A DNA stretch of 64,000 nt from positions 722,479 through 786,478 of the forward strand of contig NZ_FOUK01000001.1 in assembly GCF_900114845.1 (NCBI RefSeq), given 5' to 3'. The notes beneath the pieces are model-generated. The model was not told where the DNA came from and did no database searches. It saw nothing but the letters and a program-made list of their open reading frames with translations. Below are positions 1-9,591 of the stretch, in pieces (position 1 is the first letter of the stretch; each line of letters starts with the position of its first letter). A program made the position numbers and the translations under genes. This DNA is from Pimelobacter simplex (GTDB lineage Bacteria > Actinomycetota > Actinomycetes > Propionibacteriales > Nocardioidaceae).

Positions 1-2915
1 GCGATCGGCTCGGGCTCCGCGATCGGCTCGGGCTCCGCGATCGGCTCCGGGTCGGGCTCAGCAACGGCGACCGGCTCGGGCTCCGGCTCAGCAACGGCGA
101 CCGGCTCAGGCTCCGGCTCAACGACGGCGACCGGCTCGGGTTCGGGCTCGACGACGGGCTCGGGCTCGACGACGGGCTCGGGCTCCACGGCCGGCTCCGG
201 CTCAACCACGGCGACCGGCTCCGGCTCGGGCTCCGGCTCAACCTCGGCGACCGGCTCGGGCTCGGGCTGAACGACGGGCTCGGGCTCCGCGGCCGGCTCC
301 GGCTCGACAACGGCGACCGGCTCCGGCTCCGGCTCGGGCTCAACAACGGCAACCGGCTCCGGCTCCACTACCGGAGCAACCGCGGCAACCGGAGCAACCG
401 CAGCAACCGGAGAACCAACCGACTCCCCGTCATCCCCCCGCAACCGCGCCTGGATCTCCGCCATCTGCGTGGCGAGCTCGGCCGTCTGCGCGAGCGCGCG
501 CTCGCGCTCCTGTGCGAGCTCGGCGGCGCGGGCCTCGGCCTCGGCGCGGGCGCGGGCCTGTTCGGCGGCGGCGGCTTCGGCGTCGGCGCGGGCTTGGGCG
601 TGCTGGAGGGCGCGCTCCTCGGCGCGGACGAGCTCGGCCTGGAGGGTCTCGACGGCGGCGGCGTGGGTGGCGGCGGCGCGTTCGAGCTCGGTGAGGGCGG
701 CGGCGGCGCGGTGCTCGGCCTCGGTGCGGGCGTTGGCGGCCTCGGTGGCGAACTCGGTGGCGAGGGCGAGGGCCTCGGTGGCGGCCTTCTTCTCCTCGGC
801 GAGGGCCGCGGCGGAGGTGTGGGCGGAGGCGGCGGCGGCCTGGGCCTCGGTGGCGAGCTCGAGCTGCTCGCGGGCGGCCTCCTCCGCGAGGCGGCGGGCC
901 TCGTGGGCCTCCTCGGCGCGGCGGGCCTGCTGGGTGGCGGACTCGTCGGCGGCGACGCGGGCGGCGGCCTGCTCCTCGGCGCGGCCGGCGGCCTCTTCGG
1001 CGCGGCGCTCGGCGGCCTCGGCGGTCTCGAGGGCGAGGCGGGCGAGCTCGGCCTGCTCGAGGGCGGCCTGCTCGGCGGCGCGGCGGGCCTGCTGGGCCTC
1101 CTGGGCCAGGTGGGCGTGCTCGGTGGCGGCCTGCTCGGCGACCGCGCGCTCCTCGACGGCCTGGCGGGCGAGGGCGCCGTGCTCCTCGGCGCTGGCGGCG
1201 GCCTGCTCGGCGAGCATCCGGGCCCGCTCCTCGGCGGCCTCGGCGGCACGGTGGGCGTCCTGGGCGAGGGCGGCCTGCTGGCGGGCGGCCTCCTCGGCGA
1301 GGGCGCGGGCCTGGGCGATCTCGGCGGACGTGCGCTCGGCGGCCTCGCGCTCGGCGAGCATCCGGCGGGCGAACTCGGCGTGCTCGGCAGCGCTGACGGC
1401 GGCCGCCTCGGCCATCACGCGGGCGCGCTCCTCGGCGGCGGCGCGCTCCTCGTGGGCGACGCGGGCGGCCTCGGCGTACGACTCGGCGGCGGACTCCGCG
1501 TGCTGACGGGCCCCCGCGGCGACGGCGGCCAGCTCGGCCTGCTCGCGGGCGTGGGCCTCGGCGGCCTCCCGGGCGGCGTGGGCGGCGGCCGCGCGCTCGG
1601 CCTGGTCGACGGCGTGGCGCTCGGCCTCCTCGCGGCGGGCGGACTCGGCGTCCGCCAGCTCGGCGCGCTCGCGGGCGGCACGTTCGGCGGCCTCGCGGGC
1701 GGCGGCCTCGGTGCGGGCCAGCTCCTCGGCCTCGGCCCGGGCCTTGTGCGCGACGGCGGCGGTCTCGGCCTGCTCCTGGGCCAGCCGGTCGGCCTCCGCG
1801 CGGGCCTCGCTGGCGCGCTGCGCGGCCTCCTCGGCGGCGGCCCGCTCGGCGGCCTGCTCGGCGGCGGCCAGCTCGGCGTCGCGGCGCAGCCGCGCGGCGA
1901 GGGCGGCGACCACCTCGGCGTTGTCCGGGACGACGACCTCGGGCTCCGCGCCCGCGCTCTCGTCGGACGCCGCCGGGGGAGCGGACTCGACGAGCTCGGC
2001 CTCGATCTCGGCCCGCGCGTGGGCCAGCACCTCCGAGGGCCGGCGGGGCACCTCGGGCGCCTGGTCGATGTGGGGGATCGGCTCGTCGAGCAGCGGCGGC
2101 TCGACGAACTCCTGCAGCGGCCGCGCCTCGGGCCGCGGGGCCGCGCTCGAGCCACCGGGACGACGGCGCAGCCGGGCCAGGCCCTTGGGCTGCGCAACGG
2201 GCGTCGGCTCGGCGAAGCCGCCGTCGAAGGCGTCGGCGATGACGCGCTGGCCGGCCTCCTCGTCGGTCCGACGCTGGTCGGGCAGCTCGGCGGTGGCGGG
2301 GTCGGCCTGCGGCTCCGGCTGCGGCTCGGCCTCCTCGATGATCCAGGTCTCGGAGGTCAGCGGGTCCAGGTCCGGCTCCGCCGCGGGCTCCGCCGCGAGC
2401 TCAGGCTCGGGCGCCGCGAGACCGTGGGCGTCCCCGAACGGCCGGCTGGTGGAGCGGGAGATGACGGCCGCCCAGTCGTGGCTCTCGTCAGCGACCTCGG
2501 CGGGCTCCTCAGCCCTGGCCGGCGAGTCCGGCTCCGAGTCCGGCTCCGAGTCCGACCGCATCCGCTCCAGCCGGTCGGTCAGCGTCCCGCGGAGGGAGGG
2601 GTCGTCCGCCGCCGACGGCGGGGTGACCTCGAACTCCTCGGGGTCGATCTCGGTGAGCGGGCGGCCGAGGGAGCGGTCGATGACGTCCGACCAGTCCCCG
2701 GCACCCGGCGCGTCCGGCGCGTCGTCCGGGGCCACCGACGTGTTGCTGCGGCGCAGCAGCTCGGCGACCTCGTCGGGGTCCAGGTCGGCGACGACGGGCG
2801 CGTCGTCGTCCTGGCGGCGCCAGAGCCGTCCCCGACGTCCCCGACCGCGCCCGGGGCGCGCGTCGTCGAGCCGGGAGTCCTCGGGCTCCGGCTCGTTGTC
2901 GGTGACAGAGCTCAT
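1..2915 (-). CDS. Very long Ala/Glu-rich coiled-coil protein, partial (C-terminus beyond window)
   Basis: The frame from the ATG at 2915 stays open to the left edge, giving at least 971 codons with no stop. Roughly residues 1-320 are acidic and low in predicted structure, with a short Asp-Ser-Glu-Pro repeat near residue 130. Residues about 328-830 are an uninterrupted Ala/Glu/Arg-rich heptad-like stretch typical of a long coiled coil. From about residue 835 the protein becomes a Pro-Glu repeat tail (EPEPVA, EPEPIA units) that continues past the edge. No transmembrane segment or catalytic motif was seen. It lies 30 nt downstream of mshD on the same strand, but has its own TAGATT box (2924-2929) 8 nt before the ATG, suggesting a leaderless transcript. 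I do not recognise the family; a structural or cell-envelope/cytoskeletal scaffold role is only a guess. Long open frames on the other strand here are antisense shadows. Confidence 0.8.
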   Translation of the reverse strand, partial: MSSVTDNEPEPEDSRLDDARPGRGRGRRGRLWRRQDDDAPVVADLDPDEVAELLRRSNTSVAPDDAPDAPGAGDWSDVIDRSLGRPLTEIDPEEFEVTPPSAADDPSLRGTLTDRLERMRSDSEPDSEPDSPARAEEPAEVADESHDWAAVISRSTSRPFGDAHGLAAPEPELAAEPAAEPDLDPLTSETWIIEEAEPQPEPQADPATAELPDQRRTDEEAGQRVIADAFDGGFAEPTPVAQPKGLARLRRRPGGSSAAPRPEARPLQEFVEPPLLDEPIPHIDQAPEVPRRPSEVLAHARAEIEAELVESAPPAASDESAGAEPEVVVPDNAEVVAALAARLRRDAELAAAEQAAERAAAEEAAQRASEARAEADRLAQEQAETAAVAHKARAEAEELARTEAAAREAAERAARERAELADAESARREEAERHAVDQAERAAAAHAAREAAEAHAREQAELAAVAAGARQHAESAAESYAEAARVAHEERAAAEERARVMAEAAAVSAAEHAEFARRMLAEREAAERTSAEIAQARALAEEAARQQAALAQDAHRAAEAAEERARMLAEQAAASAEEHGALARQAVEERAVAEQAATEHAHLAQEAQQARRAAEQAALEQAELARLALETAEAAERRAEEAAGRAEEQAAARVAADESATQQARRAEEAHEARRLAEEAAREQLELATEAQAAAASAHTSAAALAEEKKAATEALALATEFATEAANARTEAEHRAAAALTELERAAATHAAAVETLQAELVRAEERALQHAQARADAEAAAAEQARARAEAEARAAELAQERERALAQTAELATQMAEIQARLRGDDGESVGSPVAAVAPVAAVAPVVEPEPVAVVEPEPEPEPVAVVEPEPAAEPEPVVQPEPEPVAEVEPEPEPEPVAVVEPEPAVEPEPVVEPEPVVEPEPEPVAVVEPEPEPVAVAEPEPEPVAVAEPDPEPIAEPEPIAEPEPI

Positions 2916-2945
2916 GGAAGGTAAATCTACTCAGCCGCAAGGGGG

Positions 2946-3818
2946 TTACGGCGAAAGTTCGGAATCGTCCGCTCGGCGGTACTGGACGTGGGTGTCCGCT
3001 GCAGCGTGGCTGAAGCCGAGACCTTCGTACAGTCGCCGCGCCGGAGCGTTGTCGGACTCGACGTACAGGAGCACCTCCGCGACCCCTCGGGAGGCGAGGT
3101 GCTGCAGCCCGGCGAGGGTGAGCACCCGGCCGAGGCCGCGGCCCTGGGCGGTGGGGGAGACGCCGACGACGTAGACCTCGCCGGTGTCCGCGTCGTGCTG
3201 CTTGGTCCAGTGGAAGCCGAGCAGCTCGCCGTCGTCGTCCACCGCGAGGAGCAGGCCGGCGGGGTCGAACCAGGGCTCGGCCATCCGCTCGGCCAGGCCG
3301 GCCTCGTCGAGCGCGCCCTGCTCCGGGTGGTGCGCGAACGCGGCGGCGTTGACGGCGAGCAGCGCCGCGGCGTCGCCGGAGCCGTAGTCGCGGATCCGTA
3401 CGTCGTCGGGCACCACGCTCCCCGGCAGCGGTACGGCGGTGGGCCGGCGCATCACCCAGAGCTCGCGGGTGCGCGCGAAACCGCGGCGGGCGGCGAGCGC
3501 CGCGGCGGCAGGGTGGTCGCCGTGGGACCAGGCGGCCAGGGGGCCGGGCTCGGCGAGGGCCGGGGCGGCGAGCGCGCCGCCGAGGCCGCGGCCGCGGGCA
3601 TCGGGGGCGACGGCGAGGTCGATCTCGTCGCCGCGGCGCAGCGCGAAGCCCTCGCCGGTGACCCAGGCGCCGATGCCGTCGAGGCCGTGGTGCTTGAGGC
3701 GGAGCACGGCGGCCTCGTCGAGGGGGTCGGTCCCGTCGGTCTCCCGGGCGGCCTCGCGCACCCGGTCGATCGCGTCGAGGGCGGGTGTACCGGTCAGCAG
3801 GGGGAGGTCCGGGGTCAC
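2946..3818 (-). CDS. mshD: Mycothiol synthase (MshD), tandem GNAT acetyltransferase
   Basis: MshD acetylates the cysteinyl amine of Cys-GlcN-Ins with acetyl-CoA, the last step of mycothiol synthesis in the actinobacterial cytosol. The 290-residue product has the family's two GNAT folds. The N-terminal half has a degenerate acetyl-CoA loop (DARGRGLGGAL, about 73-83). The C-terminal half has the functional-looking motif SPTAQGRGLGRVLT followed by YVESDNAPARRLYEGLGF, the typical GNAT C-terminal signature. Length matches the family (about 290-310). The GTG start at 3818 is preceded by TAGCGT (3825-3830) at 6 nt, consistent with leaderless transcription. mshD confirms an actinobacterial host. The coiled-coil gene follows downstream after 30 nt. 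Confidence 0.93.
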   Translation of the reverse strand: MTPDLPLLTGTPALDAIDRVREAARETDGTDPLDEAAVLRLKHHGLDGIGAWVTGEGFALRRGDEIDLAVAPDARGRGLGGALAAPALAEPGPLAAWSHGDHPAAAALAARRGFARTRELWVMRRPTAVPLPGSVVPDDVRIRDYGSGDAAALLAVNAAAFAHHPEQGALDEAGLAERMAEPWFDPAGLLLAVDDDGELLGFHWTKQHDADTGEVYVVGVSPTAQGRGLGRVLTLAGLQHLASRGVAEVLLYVESDNAPARRLYEGLGFSHAAADTHVQYRRADDSELSP

Positions 3819-3887
3819 CTCTCGACGCTATCGCGGGGCCCTCGCCCCGGGCTTACGTGCTCCGGCCCGACGCGGTAGGAATGGCTC

Positions 3888-5435
3888 ATGAAGCTGAGCC
3901 GTGCGGTGGGCGGGGCCGCCTTGGCGCTGGGGGCGGTCGCCGCCCGCGACCTCGTCCAGAAGCGGCACGCGCTGCAGCGGAACTTCCCGGTGATCGGCCA
4001 CGCGCGCTACCTGCTCGAGAAGGTCGGCCCGGAGCTGCGCCAGTACATCGTGACCAGCAACGAGGAGGAGCGGCCGTTCAGCCGCGACCAGCGGACCTGG
4101 ATCTACGCCTCCAGCAAGGAGCAGAACTCCTACTTCGGGTTCGGCACCGACGTCGACGTCGAGCACACCCAGGGCCACGCCTACATCAAGCAGCGCACGT
4201 TCGCCGACCAGCTGCCCAGCGACCAGGACCACAGCTGGACGCTGCCGAGCGCGAAGGTGCTCGGCGGGCCGCGCGGGCGGGCGAAGGCGTTCCGGCCGGG
4301 CTCGGTGGTCAACGTGTCGGCGATGAGCTTCGGCTCGCTCTCGCCCAACGCGATCACGGCGATCAACAAGGGGGCGGCCGCGGCGGGCTGCCTGCACAAC
4401 ACGGGGGAGGGCGCGATCTCGCCCTACCACCGCAACGGTGCCGACCTCACCGTCCAGATCGGGACGGCGTACTTCGGCTGCCGGGACGAGAAGGGCAGCT
4501 TCTCGCTCCCGCGGCTCAAGGAGATGATCGCCTCCGCGCCGGTCAGGGCGATCGAGATCAAGCTGAGCCAGGGCGCCAAGCCGGGCCTGGGCGGGCTGCT
4601 GCCGGCAGCGAAGGTGACGCCCGAGATCGCCGCGATCCGGGGCATCCCCGAGGGCAAGGACTGCGCCTCGCCGTCCCGGCACACCGCCTTCCACGACGTC
4701 GACTCGATGCTGGACTTCGTCGAGATGCTGGCGGCGGAGACCGGCCTCCCGGTCGGCATCAAGTCCGCGGTCGGCGCGATGGACTTCTGGGAGGAGCTCG
4801 CCCGGCTGATGCTGCCGCGCGAGCGCGGCGTCGACTTCATCACCGTCGACGGCGGCGAGGGCGGCACGGGCGCGGCACCGCTGATCTTCGCCGACTCGGT
4901 CGCGGTGCCCTACCGGATGGGCTTCTCGCGGGTCTACGGCACGTTCGCCGAGCTGGGCCTCACCGACGACATCACGTTCATCGGCTCGGCCAAGCTGGGC
5001 CTGCCCGACAACGCGGTGGTCGCGTTCGCGCTGGGCGCCGACATGGTCAACGTCGCGCGCGAGGTGATGCTGTCGATCGGCTGCATCCAGGCGCAGAAGT
5101 GCCACACCGACCACTGCCCGACCGGCGTGGCCACCCAGAACCCGTGGCTGGTCCGCGGCCTCGACCCGGTCTCGAAGGCGGAGCGCTGCGCGGTCTACCT
5201 GCGCACGCTGCGCAAGGAGCTGACCCGGGTCTCGGCCGCGGTGGGCGTGGCCCACCCGGGCCTGATCACGACCGCCGACGTCGACATCTTCAACGGCGAC
5301 TACGACGCGCGCTCACTGGCATCGGTCTACGGCTACAAGGAGGGCTGGGGCGAGCTCGGCCCGGAGCTGCGGGAGCAGGTGCGCCGGCTGATGCACACCG
5401 CCGACCACTTCGACGAGCAGGGCCGGACGTCCTAG
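3888..5435 (+). CDS. FMN-binding glutamate synthase family protein
   Basis: The 515-residue protein corresponds to the central/FMN domain of glutamate synthase standing alone, without the amidotransferase domain. Visible hallmarks are VNVSAMSFGSLSPNAI, the Gly-rich CLHNTGEGA segment, KLSQGAKPGLGG and, near residue 320, TVDGGEGGTGAAP, the phosphate-binding part of the barrel. A hydrophobic N-terminal stretch (about 7-20) may act as a membrane anchor or be buried. The substrate of these stand-alone proteins is not established. The ATG at 3888 has an AGGA element 8 nt upstream. It is divergent from mshD and convergent with glnR, which is an appealing nitrogen-metabolism neighbour but not proof of a functional link. 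Confidence 0.88.
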   Translation: MKLSRAVGGAALALGAVAARDLVQKRHALQRNFPVIGHARYLLEKVGPELRQYIVTSNEEERPFSRDQRTWIYASSKEQNSYFGFGTDVDVEHTQGHAYIKQRTFADQLPSDQDHSWTLPSAKVLGGPRGRAKAFRPGSVVNVSAMSFGSLSPNAITAINKGAAAAGCLHNTGEGAISPYHRNGADLTVQIGTAYFGCRDEKGSFSLPRLKEMIASAPVRAIEIKLSQGAKPGLGGLLPAAKVTPEIAAIRGIPEGKDCASPSRHTAFHDVDSMLDFVEMLAAETGLPVGIKSAVGAMDFWEELARLMLPRERGVDFITVDGGEGGTGAAPLIFADSVAVPYRMGFSRVYGTFAELGLTDDITFIGSAKLGLPDNAVVAFALGADMVNVAREVMLSIGCIQAQKCHTDHCPTGVATQNPWLVRGLDPVSKAERCAVYLRTLRKELTRVSAAVGVAHPGLITTADVDIFNGDYDARSLASVYGYKEGWGELGPELREQVRRLMHTADHFDEQGRTS

Positions 5436-5459
5436 GCGTCTTAGGCGTCTTAGGCGTCC
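5433..5459. repeat. Three tandem 9-bp repeats spanning both convergent stop codons
   Basis: The unit TAGGCGTCT is repeated three times between the two convergent genes. The first TAG is the stop of the glutamate-synthase-like gene. On the other strand the unit reads Asp-Ala-stop, so the glnR frame meets three successive in-frame stops. This looks like local slippage duplication. Confidence 0.8.
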
Positions 5460-6190
5460 TGCTGGTCCCGCTCGGCCACGGTCGCGGCGTCGGCCTCGGC
5501 AGCGGCCTCCTTGGAGGGCAGCACGAACCGGTAGCCGACATTGCGGACGGTGCCGATCAGGGTCTCGTTCTCGGGGCCCAGCTTGGCGCGCAGCCGTCGT
5601 ACGTGGACGTCGACGGTGCGGGTGCCGCCGAAGTAGTCGTAGCCCCACACCTCCTGCAGCAGCTGCTGGCGGCTGAACACCCGGCCCGGGTGCTGGGCGA
5701 GGAACTTGAGGAGCTCGAACTCCTTGAAGGTCAGGTCGAGCGGCCGCCCGCCCACCTTGGCCGTGTAGGTTGCGTCGTCGACCAGCACCTCGCCGGAGCG
5801 GATCACGTGGGCCTCGGGGTCCGCGGCGTCGCGGGCCGCGGCGAGTCGGCCGACGGAGAGCTTGATCCGGGCCTCGAGCTCGGCCGGTCCGCACGTGTGC
5901 AGGACGACGTCGTCCATGCCCCAGTCGTGGTTGACGACGGCGAGCCCGCCCTCGGTCACCACCAGCAGCACCGGGACGTCGGTCCCGGTCGTGCGGATCA
6001 GCCGGCACAGGTCGCGAGCGCCCGCGAGGTCCTGGCGGCCGTCGACGAGGAGGAGGTCCGCGTCGGGGGCCTCGAGCAGCGCGCTGCCCTCGGCGGGAAG
6101 GATCTTGACCTGGTGCCCGAGCAGCGCGAGACCGGGGAGAACCTCGGCCGAGGGTTGCAGGGCGCTGGTCAGGAGAAGGAGAGTGCTCAT
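5450..6190 (-). CDS. glnR: GlnR-type nitrogen regulator (orphan OmpR-family response regulator)
   Basis: GlnR is the global activator/repressor of nitrogen assimilation genes in actinobacteria. The 246-residue protein has an atypical receiver domain ([20 protein letters not shown] at the start, aspartate in LLLVDGRQ near residue 50) and a C-terminal winged helix. The latter contains [20 protein letters not shown] and [20 protein letters not shown], which closely match the GlnR family as I remember it. No histidine kinase lies nearby, as expected for an orphan GlnR. I chose the ATG at 6190 because it gives the normal family N-terminus; longer in-frame extension upstream has no family-like sequence. 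The C-terminal Glu/Ala/Gln tail (about 228-246) is less conserved. Confidence 0.92.
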   Translation of the reverse strand: MSTLLLLTSALQPSAEVLPGLALLGHQVKILPAEGSALLEAPDADLLLVDGRQDLAGARDLCRLIRTTGTDVPVLLVVTEGGLAVVNHDWGMDDVVLHTCGPAELEARIKLSVGRLAAARDAADPEAHVIRSGEVLVDDATYTAKVGGRPLDLTFKEFELLKFLAQHPGRVFSRQQLLQEVWGYDYFGGTRTVDVHVRRLRAKLGPENETLIGTVRNVGYRFVLPSKEAAAEADAATVAERDQQDA

Positions 6191-6323
6191 GCTGGCCTCC
6201 TCACCGGCGTCGCCGCGAGCGCGGGCGCCGAGTCGAGAGACCGAAACGCAACGCTGGGTCTCGGCCAGTTTTCTGGTGAGGGACGATACCGAAACAACAG
6301 TGCAACGGGGAAGGGTCGTCCAG

Positions 6324-6599
6324 GTGAATGAGACGCAGGTCATCCGGGTCCGCTACTGGGCTGCCGCGCGGGCCGCGGCGGGTCAGGCGGAGGAGGAGGT
6401 CGCGGTGCCGGGACCGGTGTCCCTCGCCGACCTGCGCGCCGAGGTGGTGCGCCGCCACGCCGGCACCCGGCTCCCGGAGGTCGTCCAGGTGTGCTCGGTG
6501 CTCGTCGGGGAGCGCCCGGTGTCGTCCGAGGACCCCGCCGCGGTCGTCGTCCGGCCGGGTGACACGGTCGAGTTCCTGCCGCCTTTCGCGGGCGGATAG
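6324..6599 (+). CDS. MoaD/ThiS family ubiquitin-like sulfur carrier
   Basis: This small protein (91 residues) has the beta-grasp pattern of MoaD/ThiS and ends in the diagnostic Gly-Gly (PPFAGG), which is adenylated and thiocarboxylated in family members to carry sulfur for molybdopterin or thiamine-type synthesis. [14 protein letters not shown] is the usual last strand and turn before the tail. The GTG at 6324 was chosen because a GGGGAAGG element lies 8-14 nt upstream and it gives the family length. No moaE, moeB or thi genes are in view, so the pathway it serves cannot be stated. It is divergent from glnR. Confidence 0.82.
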   Translation: MNETQVIRVRYWAAARAAAGQAEEEVAVPGPVSLADLRAEVVRRHAGTRLPEVVQVCSVLVGERPVSSEDPAAVVVRPGDTVEFLPPFAGG

Positions 6600-6670
6600 G
6601 AGAAAGGCCGTCCCCTAGACTCCCTTCCGCCGTTGACGGTACGACGACAGCGCGCCCGCAGAGGAGAACA

Positions 6671-8086
6671 GTGCCCGACCAGACCATCCCGCGACCGCCC
6701 TCGGCGACGACGGGCGACGGCAGCACCGGCGTGGTCGAGCGCCGTGCGGTGACCGTCTTCGTGGTGCTGCTGGCCGCCGTCCTGGCCGCTGCCGCGGCGC
6801 GCGGACCGGTGCTGGCGGTCATCGCGGTGGGCCTGGCGGCGGCGGTGATGGCGCTCGCCGTCCTCGGGCGCGAGCGGATGGCGCTGCTGGCGATGATCGG
6901 CGCCTTCGCGACCGCGCCGATGTACAAGGGCATCGCGCCGAGCCCGGACACCCCGATCACGCCGACCGACCTGCTGTTCGGCGTCGCGGTGCTGCTCCTG
7001 GTGCCGACGCTGATCGGTCGCCCGGTGCGGCTGCCGATGGGCTACGCGATCGGCGTCCTCATCATCCTGACCACGGGCATCCTGTCGACGGTCTTCTCGC
7101 CGTCGCCGATCATCAGCGCGCTGCAGTTCTTCCAGTGGCTCGTCGTCCTGGTCGGCCTGGTGGGCCTGCTCGCGATCTGGGCGCCCGGCTGGCGGATCGT
7201 CGACACGCTCGTGTGGAGCTACGTCGCCGGGCACATGCTGAGCACCCTCTACTCCCCGGTGGGCGACAAGATCGCCAACCGGGCGGTGGGCCTGACCCAC
7301 CACCCCAACGCCTTCGGCGAGGCCGGCGTGATGGCGTTCGCGCTGACGATGTACCTGTGGAAGCGCCACGACGCGGTCTGGTACCGCGTCTTCGTGGCGG
7401 GCTGTGCCGTGCTGTCGGTCTACTCCGTGGTGACCAGCGGCAGCCGCGCGGCGGCCGCGGTCGTCGCCGGGCTGGTCGTGATGGTGCCGTTCGTCGAGCG
7501 CTCGGCGGTCAAGGGCTTCCTGCTCGCGCTCCTCATCGCGATCGGCATCGTCGCGCTGCCGCTGCTCATCGACAGCTCGGGCGACTCCTCCGCGCTCAGC
7601 CGGCTCGCGGGCTCGGGCGACGCGATCGTCGCCGACAACGCGCGCCTCAACGCCCAGGACTTCGGCATCGACATGTTCCTGTCGCACCCGGTGCTGGGCA
7701 ACGGCTTCGCCGAGACCATCTACGTGCACAACGTGGTGCTCGGCGTCGCCGCGAGCATCGGTCTGGTCGGCCTGCTCGGCTACCTGATGGTGCTGTTCGT
7801 GATGGCCCGGCCGATCATCGGCAACCACCCGCGGCGGCGGCTGACCTACGTCGCGTGGGCGTTCATCGCGATCACGCCCACGGTACCCGCGCTCGAGGAC
7901 CGCACCCTGTGGGTCGCGATGGCGCCCGCCATCCTCGTCGCTATGAACATGCGCCGGCTGCGTCCCGACGACCCGTTCGACGTCGACCCGCCGGACGCCG
8001 CCGCCGTCCCGGCGGACGCCCCTGCCGGTGTCCCGGCCCGCACCGCCTCGACCGCCACCACCGCGACGACGGAGATCTCCCGATGA
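6671..8086 (+). CDS. O-antigen ligase/polymerase-like multi-spanning membrane protein
   Basis: The 471-residue protein has about ten hydrophobic membrane segments between residues 24 and 430 and a Pro/Ala/Thr-rich cytoplasmic tail. A large loop near residues 300-345 contains the GNGFAETIYVHNVVL segment, like the conserved loop of Wzy_C/O-antigen ligase proteins, where a His in the loop before a membrane helix is important. The family polymerises or ligates lipid-linked glycan repeat units outside the membrane. RBS AGGAGA precedes the GTG at 6671. The stop overlaps the next gene by 4 nt (ATGA), so the two are probably translated together. It is the first gene of the polysaccharide cluster. Confidence 0.82.
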   Translation: MPDQTIPRPPSATTGDGSTGVVERRAVTVFVVLLAAVLAAAAARGPVLAVIAVGLAAAVMALAVLGRERMALLAMIGAFATAPMYKGIAPSPDTPITPTDLLFGVAVLLLVPTLIGRPVRLPMGYAIGVLIILTTGILSTVFSPSPIISALQFFQWLVVLVGLVGLLAIWAPGWRIVDTLVWSYVAGHMLSTLYSPVGDKIANRAVGLTHHPNAFGEAGVMAFALTMYLWKRHDAVWYRVFVAGCAVLSVYSVVTSGSRAAAAVVAGLVVMVPFVERSAVKGFLLALLIAIGIVALPLLIDSSGDSSALSRLAGSGDAIVADNARLNAQDFGIDMFLSHPVLGNGFAETIYVHNVVLGVAASIGLVGLLGYLMVLFVMARPIIGNHPRRRLTYVAWAFIAITPTVPALEDRTLWVAMAPAILVAMNMRRLRPDDPFDVDPPDAAAVPADAPAGVPARTASTATTATTEISR

Positions 8087-8832
8087 GCAACGGCCCCGAC
8101 CAGAGCCTGAAGAACCGGGTCCGCGAGCGGGCCAAGCTCGCGATCCGCGGCGGCCTGCACCGGCTCGACCTCGACGTGAGCAAGGGCGTCTACACGCGCC
8201 AGGTCGCGCGCACGCTCGCCGCCCGGGGCGACGACACCGTCCTCGACATCGGCGCCAACGTCGGCCAGTACGGCCTCGGCCTGCGCCGCTCCGGGTACGA
8301 CGGGCGGATCATCAGCTGCGAGCCGCTCTCCGGCGCCTACGCCGAGCTGGAGCGCCGGGCCCACCGCGACCCGCACTGGCACCCGGTCAACGCAGCCGTC
8401 GGCCGCGAGCCGGGCGAGGTCGACATCCACGTCGCCGCCAACTCCTACTCGTCCTCGATCCTCGAGATGACCCAGGCCCACCTCGACGGCGCGCCCGACT
8501 CGGCGTACGTCGCGGTCGAGCGGGTCGCGGTCACCACCGTGGCCGAGGTCGTCGAGCGCTTCGGCGTCGACCCGGCCCGGACGCTGCTCAAGATCGACAC
8601 CCAGGGCTACGAGGCCGAGGTGCTCGCCGGCGCCGGCGACCTGCTCGGGACGTTCGACGCGCTCCAGCTCGAGGTGTCGTTCGTCGAGCTCTACGAGGGC
8701 CAGCAGCTCGCCGAGCAGACGATCGCGGTGCTCCGCGAGCACGGCTACCGCCTGCAGAGCCTCGAGACCGGCTTCTCCGACCCCTCCGGACGCCTCCTGC
8801 AGGCCGACGTGCTCGTCGTCCGGGACCACTGA
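8083..8832 (+). CDS. FkbM family SAM-dependent methyltransferase
   Basis: The 249-residue protein carries the class I SAM-binding motif VLDIGANVGQYGLGL (about 50-64) and the FkbM pattern LLKIDTQGYEAEVLAGA, where the Asp-x-x-Gly/Glu-x-x segment closes the active site. FkbM enzymes O-methylate sugars or small molecules, and the position in a glycan cluster suggests a sugar hydroxyl as acceptor. Its ATG at 8083 overlaps the stop of the polymerase-like gene (ATGA), indicating translational coupling. A second methyltransferase follows 39 nt downstream. Confidence 0.87.
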   Translation: MSNGPDQSLKNRVRERAKLAIRGGLHRLDLDVSKGVYTRQVARTLAARGDDTVLDIGANVGQYGLGLRRSGYDGRIISCEPLSGAYAELERRAHRDPHWHPVNAAVGREPGEVDIHVAANSYSSSILEMTQAHLDGAPDSAYVAVERVAVTTVAEVVERFGVDPARTLLKIDTQGYEAEVLAGAGDLLGTFDALQLEVSFVELYEGQQLAEQTIAVLREHGYRLQSLETGFSDPSGRLLQADVLVVRDH

Positions 8833-8871
8833 CCGCCCACCGCAGCACCCCCCACCGACAGGAGACCCCCT

Positions 8872-9591
8872 GTGGCACGTCCGCTCCAGACCGCCATGGC
8901 CAGCTTCCGGATCAAGTCGAAGGTCGCGATCGCCAAGATCGGCGTCGACAGCCGGCGGCTCGACACGCTGGTGAACCTGCCGAAGATCGAGACCTGGCGG
9001 CGCGAGCACGTCCCGGACGGCACCCCGGCCTTCGCCGAGCGCACCGCGATGTACGACCACGTGCACGCCTCCCTCATCGGTGACGCGCCGATCGACTACC
9101 TCGAGTTCGGCGTCTTCCAGGGCAGCTCGCTGCGGCACTGGGTCGAGATGAACCACCACCCCGAGTCCCGCTTCTTCGGGTTCGACTCCTTCGAGGGCCT
9201 GCCGGAGAACTGGAAGCGCTTCGACGGCCGGATGGTCAAGGCGCACTTCGACGTCGACGGCGCGCTGCCCGACATCCAGGACGACCGGCTCTCGTTCGTG
9301 CCCGGCTGGTTCCAGGAGACCCTCGACCTCTTCCTCGAGAAGTTCGACCACGACCCGCAGCGCCAGCTCGTCGTCCACGTCGACTCGGACCTCTACTCCT
9401 CGGCGCTCTACGTGCTGACCCGCCTCGACGCGCTGCTCGTGCCCGGCACGATCGTGCTCTTCGACGAGTTCTCGTCGGTGCTCAACGAGTTCCAGGCGCT
9501 CGACAACTACTGCTCGGCGTACATGCGCGAGTACGACGTGCTGGCCTCGGCCTGGCACTACTTCGGGCACCTCGCGATCAAGATGCGCTGA
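8872..9591 (+). CDS. TylF/macrocin O-methyltransferase-like protein
   Basis: The 239-residue protein shows IDYLEFGVFQGSSLRHW (SAM motif I variant), RFFGFDSFEGLPENW and VVHVDSDLYSSALYVL followed by GTIVLFDEFSS. This order and spacing are typical of the TylF family, metal-dependent sugar O-methyltransferases. The two Asp residues of HVDSDLY and the Asp-Glu of LFDEF are the expected metal ligands. The GTG at 8872 has an AGGAG element 7 nt upstream. It ends the first plus-strand operon of the cluster, before a strong hairpin terminator. The acceptor sugar is unknown. Confidence 0.85.
   Translation: MARPLQTAMASFRIKSKVAIAKIGVDSRRLDTLVNLPKIETWRREHVPDGTPAFAERTAMYDHVHASLIGDAPIDYLEFGVFQGSSLRHWVEMNHHPESRFFGFDSFEGLPENWKRFDGRMVKAHFDVDGALPDIQDDRLSFVPGWFQETLDLFLEKFDHDPQRQLVVHVDSDLYSSALYVLTRLDALLVPGTIVLFDEFSSVLNEFQALDNYCSAYMREYDVLASAWHYFGHLAIKMR

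Noticed and set aside
594..2924. Long plus-strand open frame rich in Gly and Leu
   Set aside because: It is the antisense of the Ala/Glu-rich coiled-coil gene; low-complexity GC-rich coding DNA keeps the other strand open. No RBS, domain or sensible composition.
5450..6190. Classical two-component response regulator with a kinase partner
   Set aside because: No kinase gene adjoins it and the sequence matches the orphan GlnR type.
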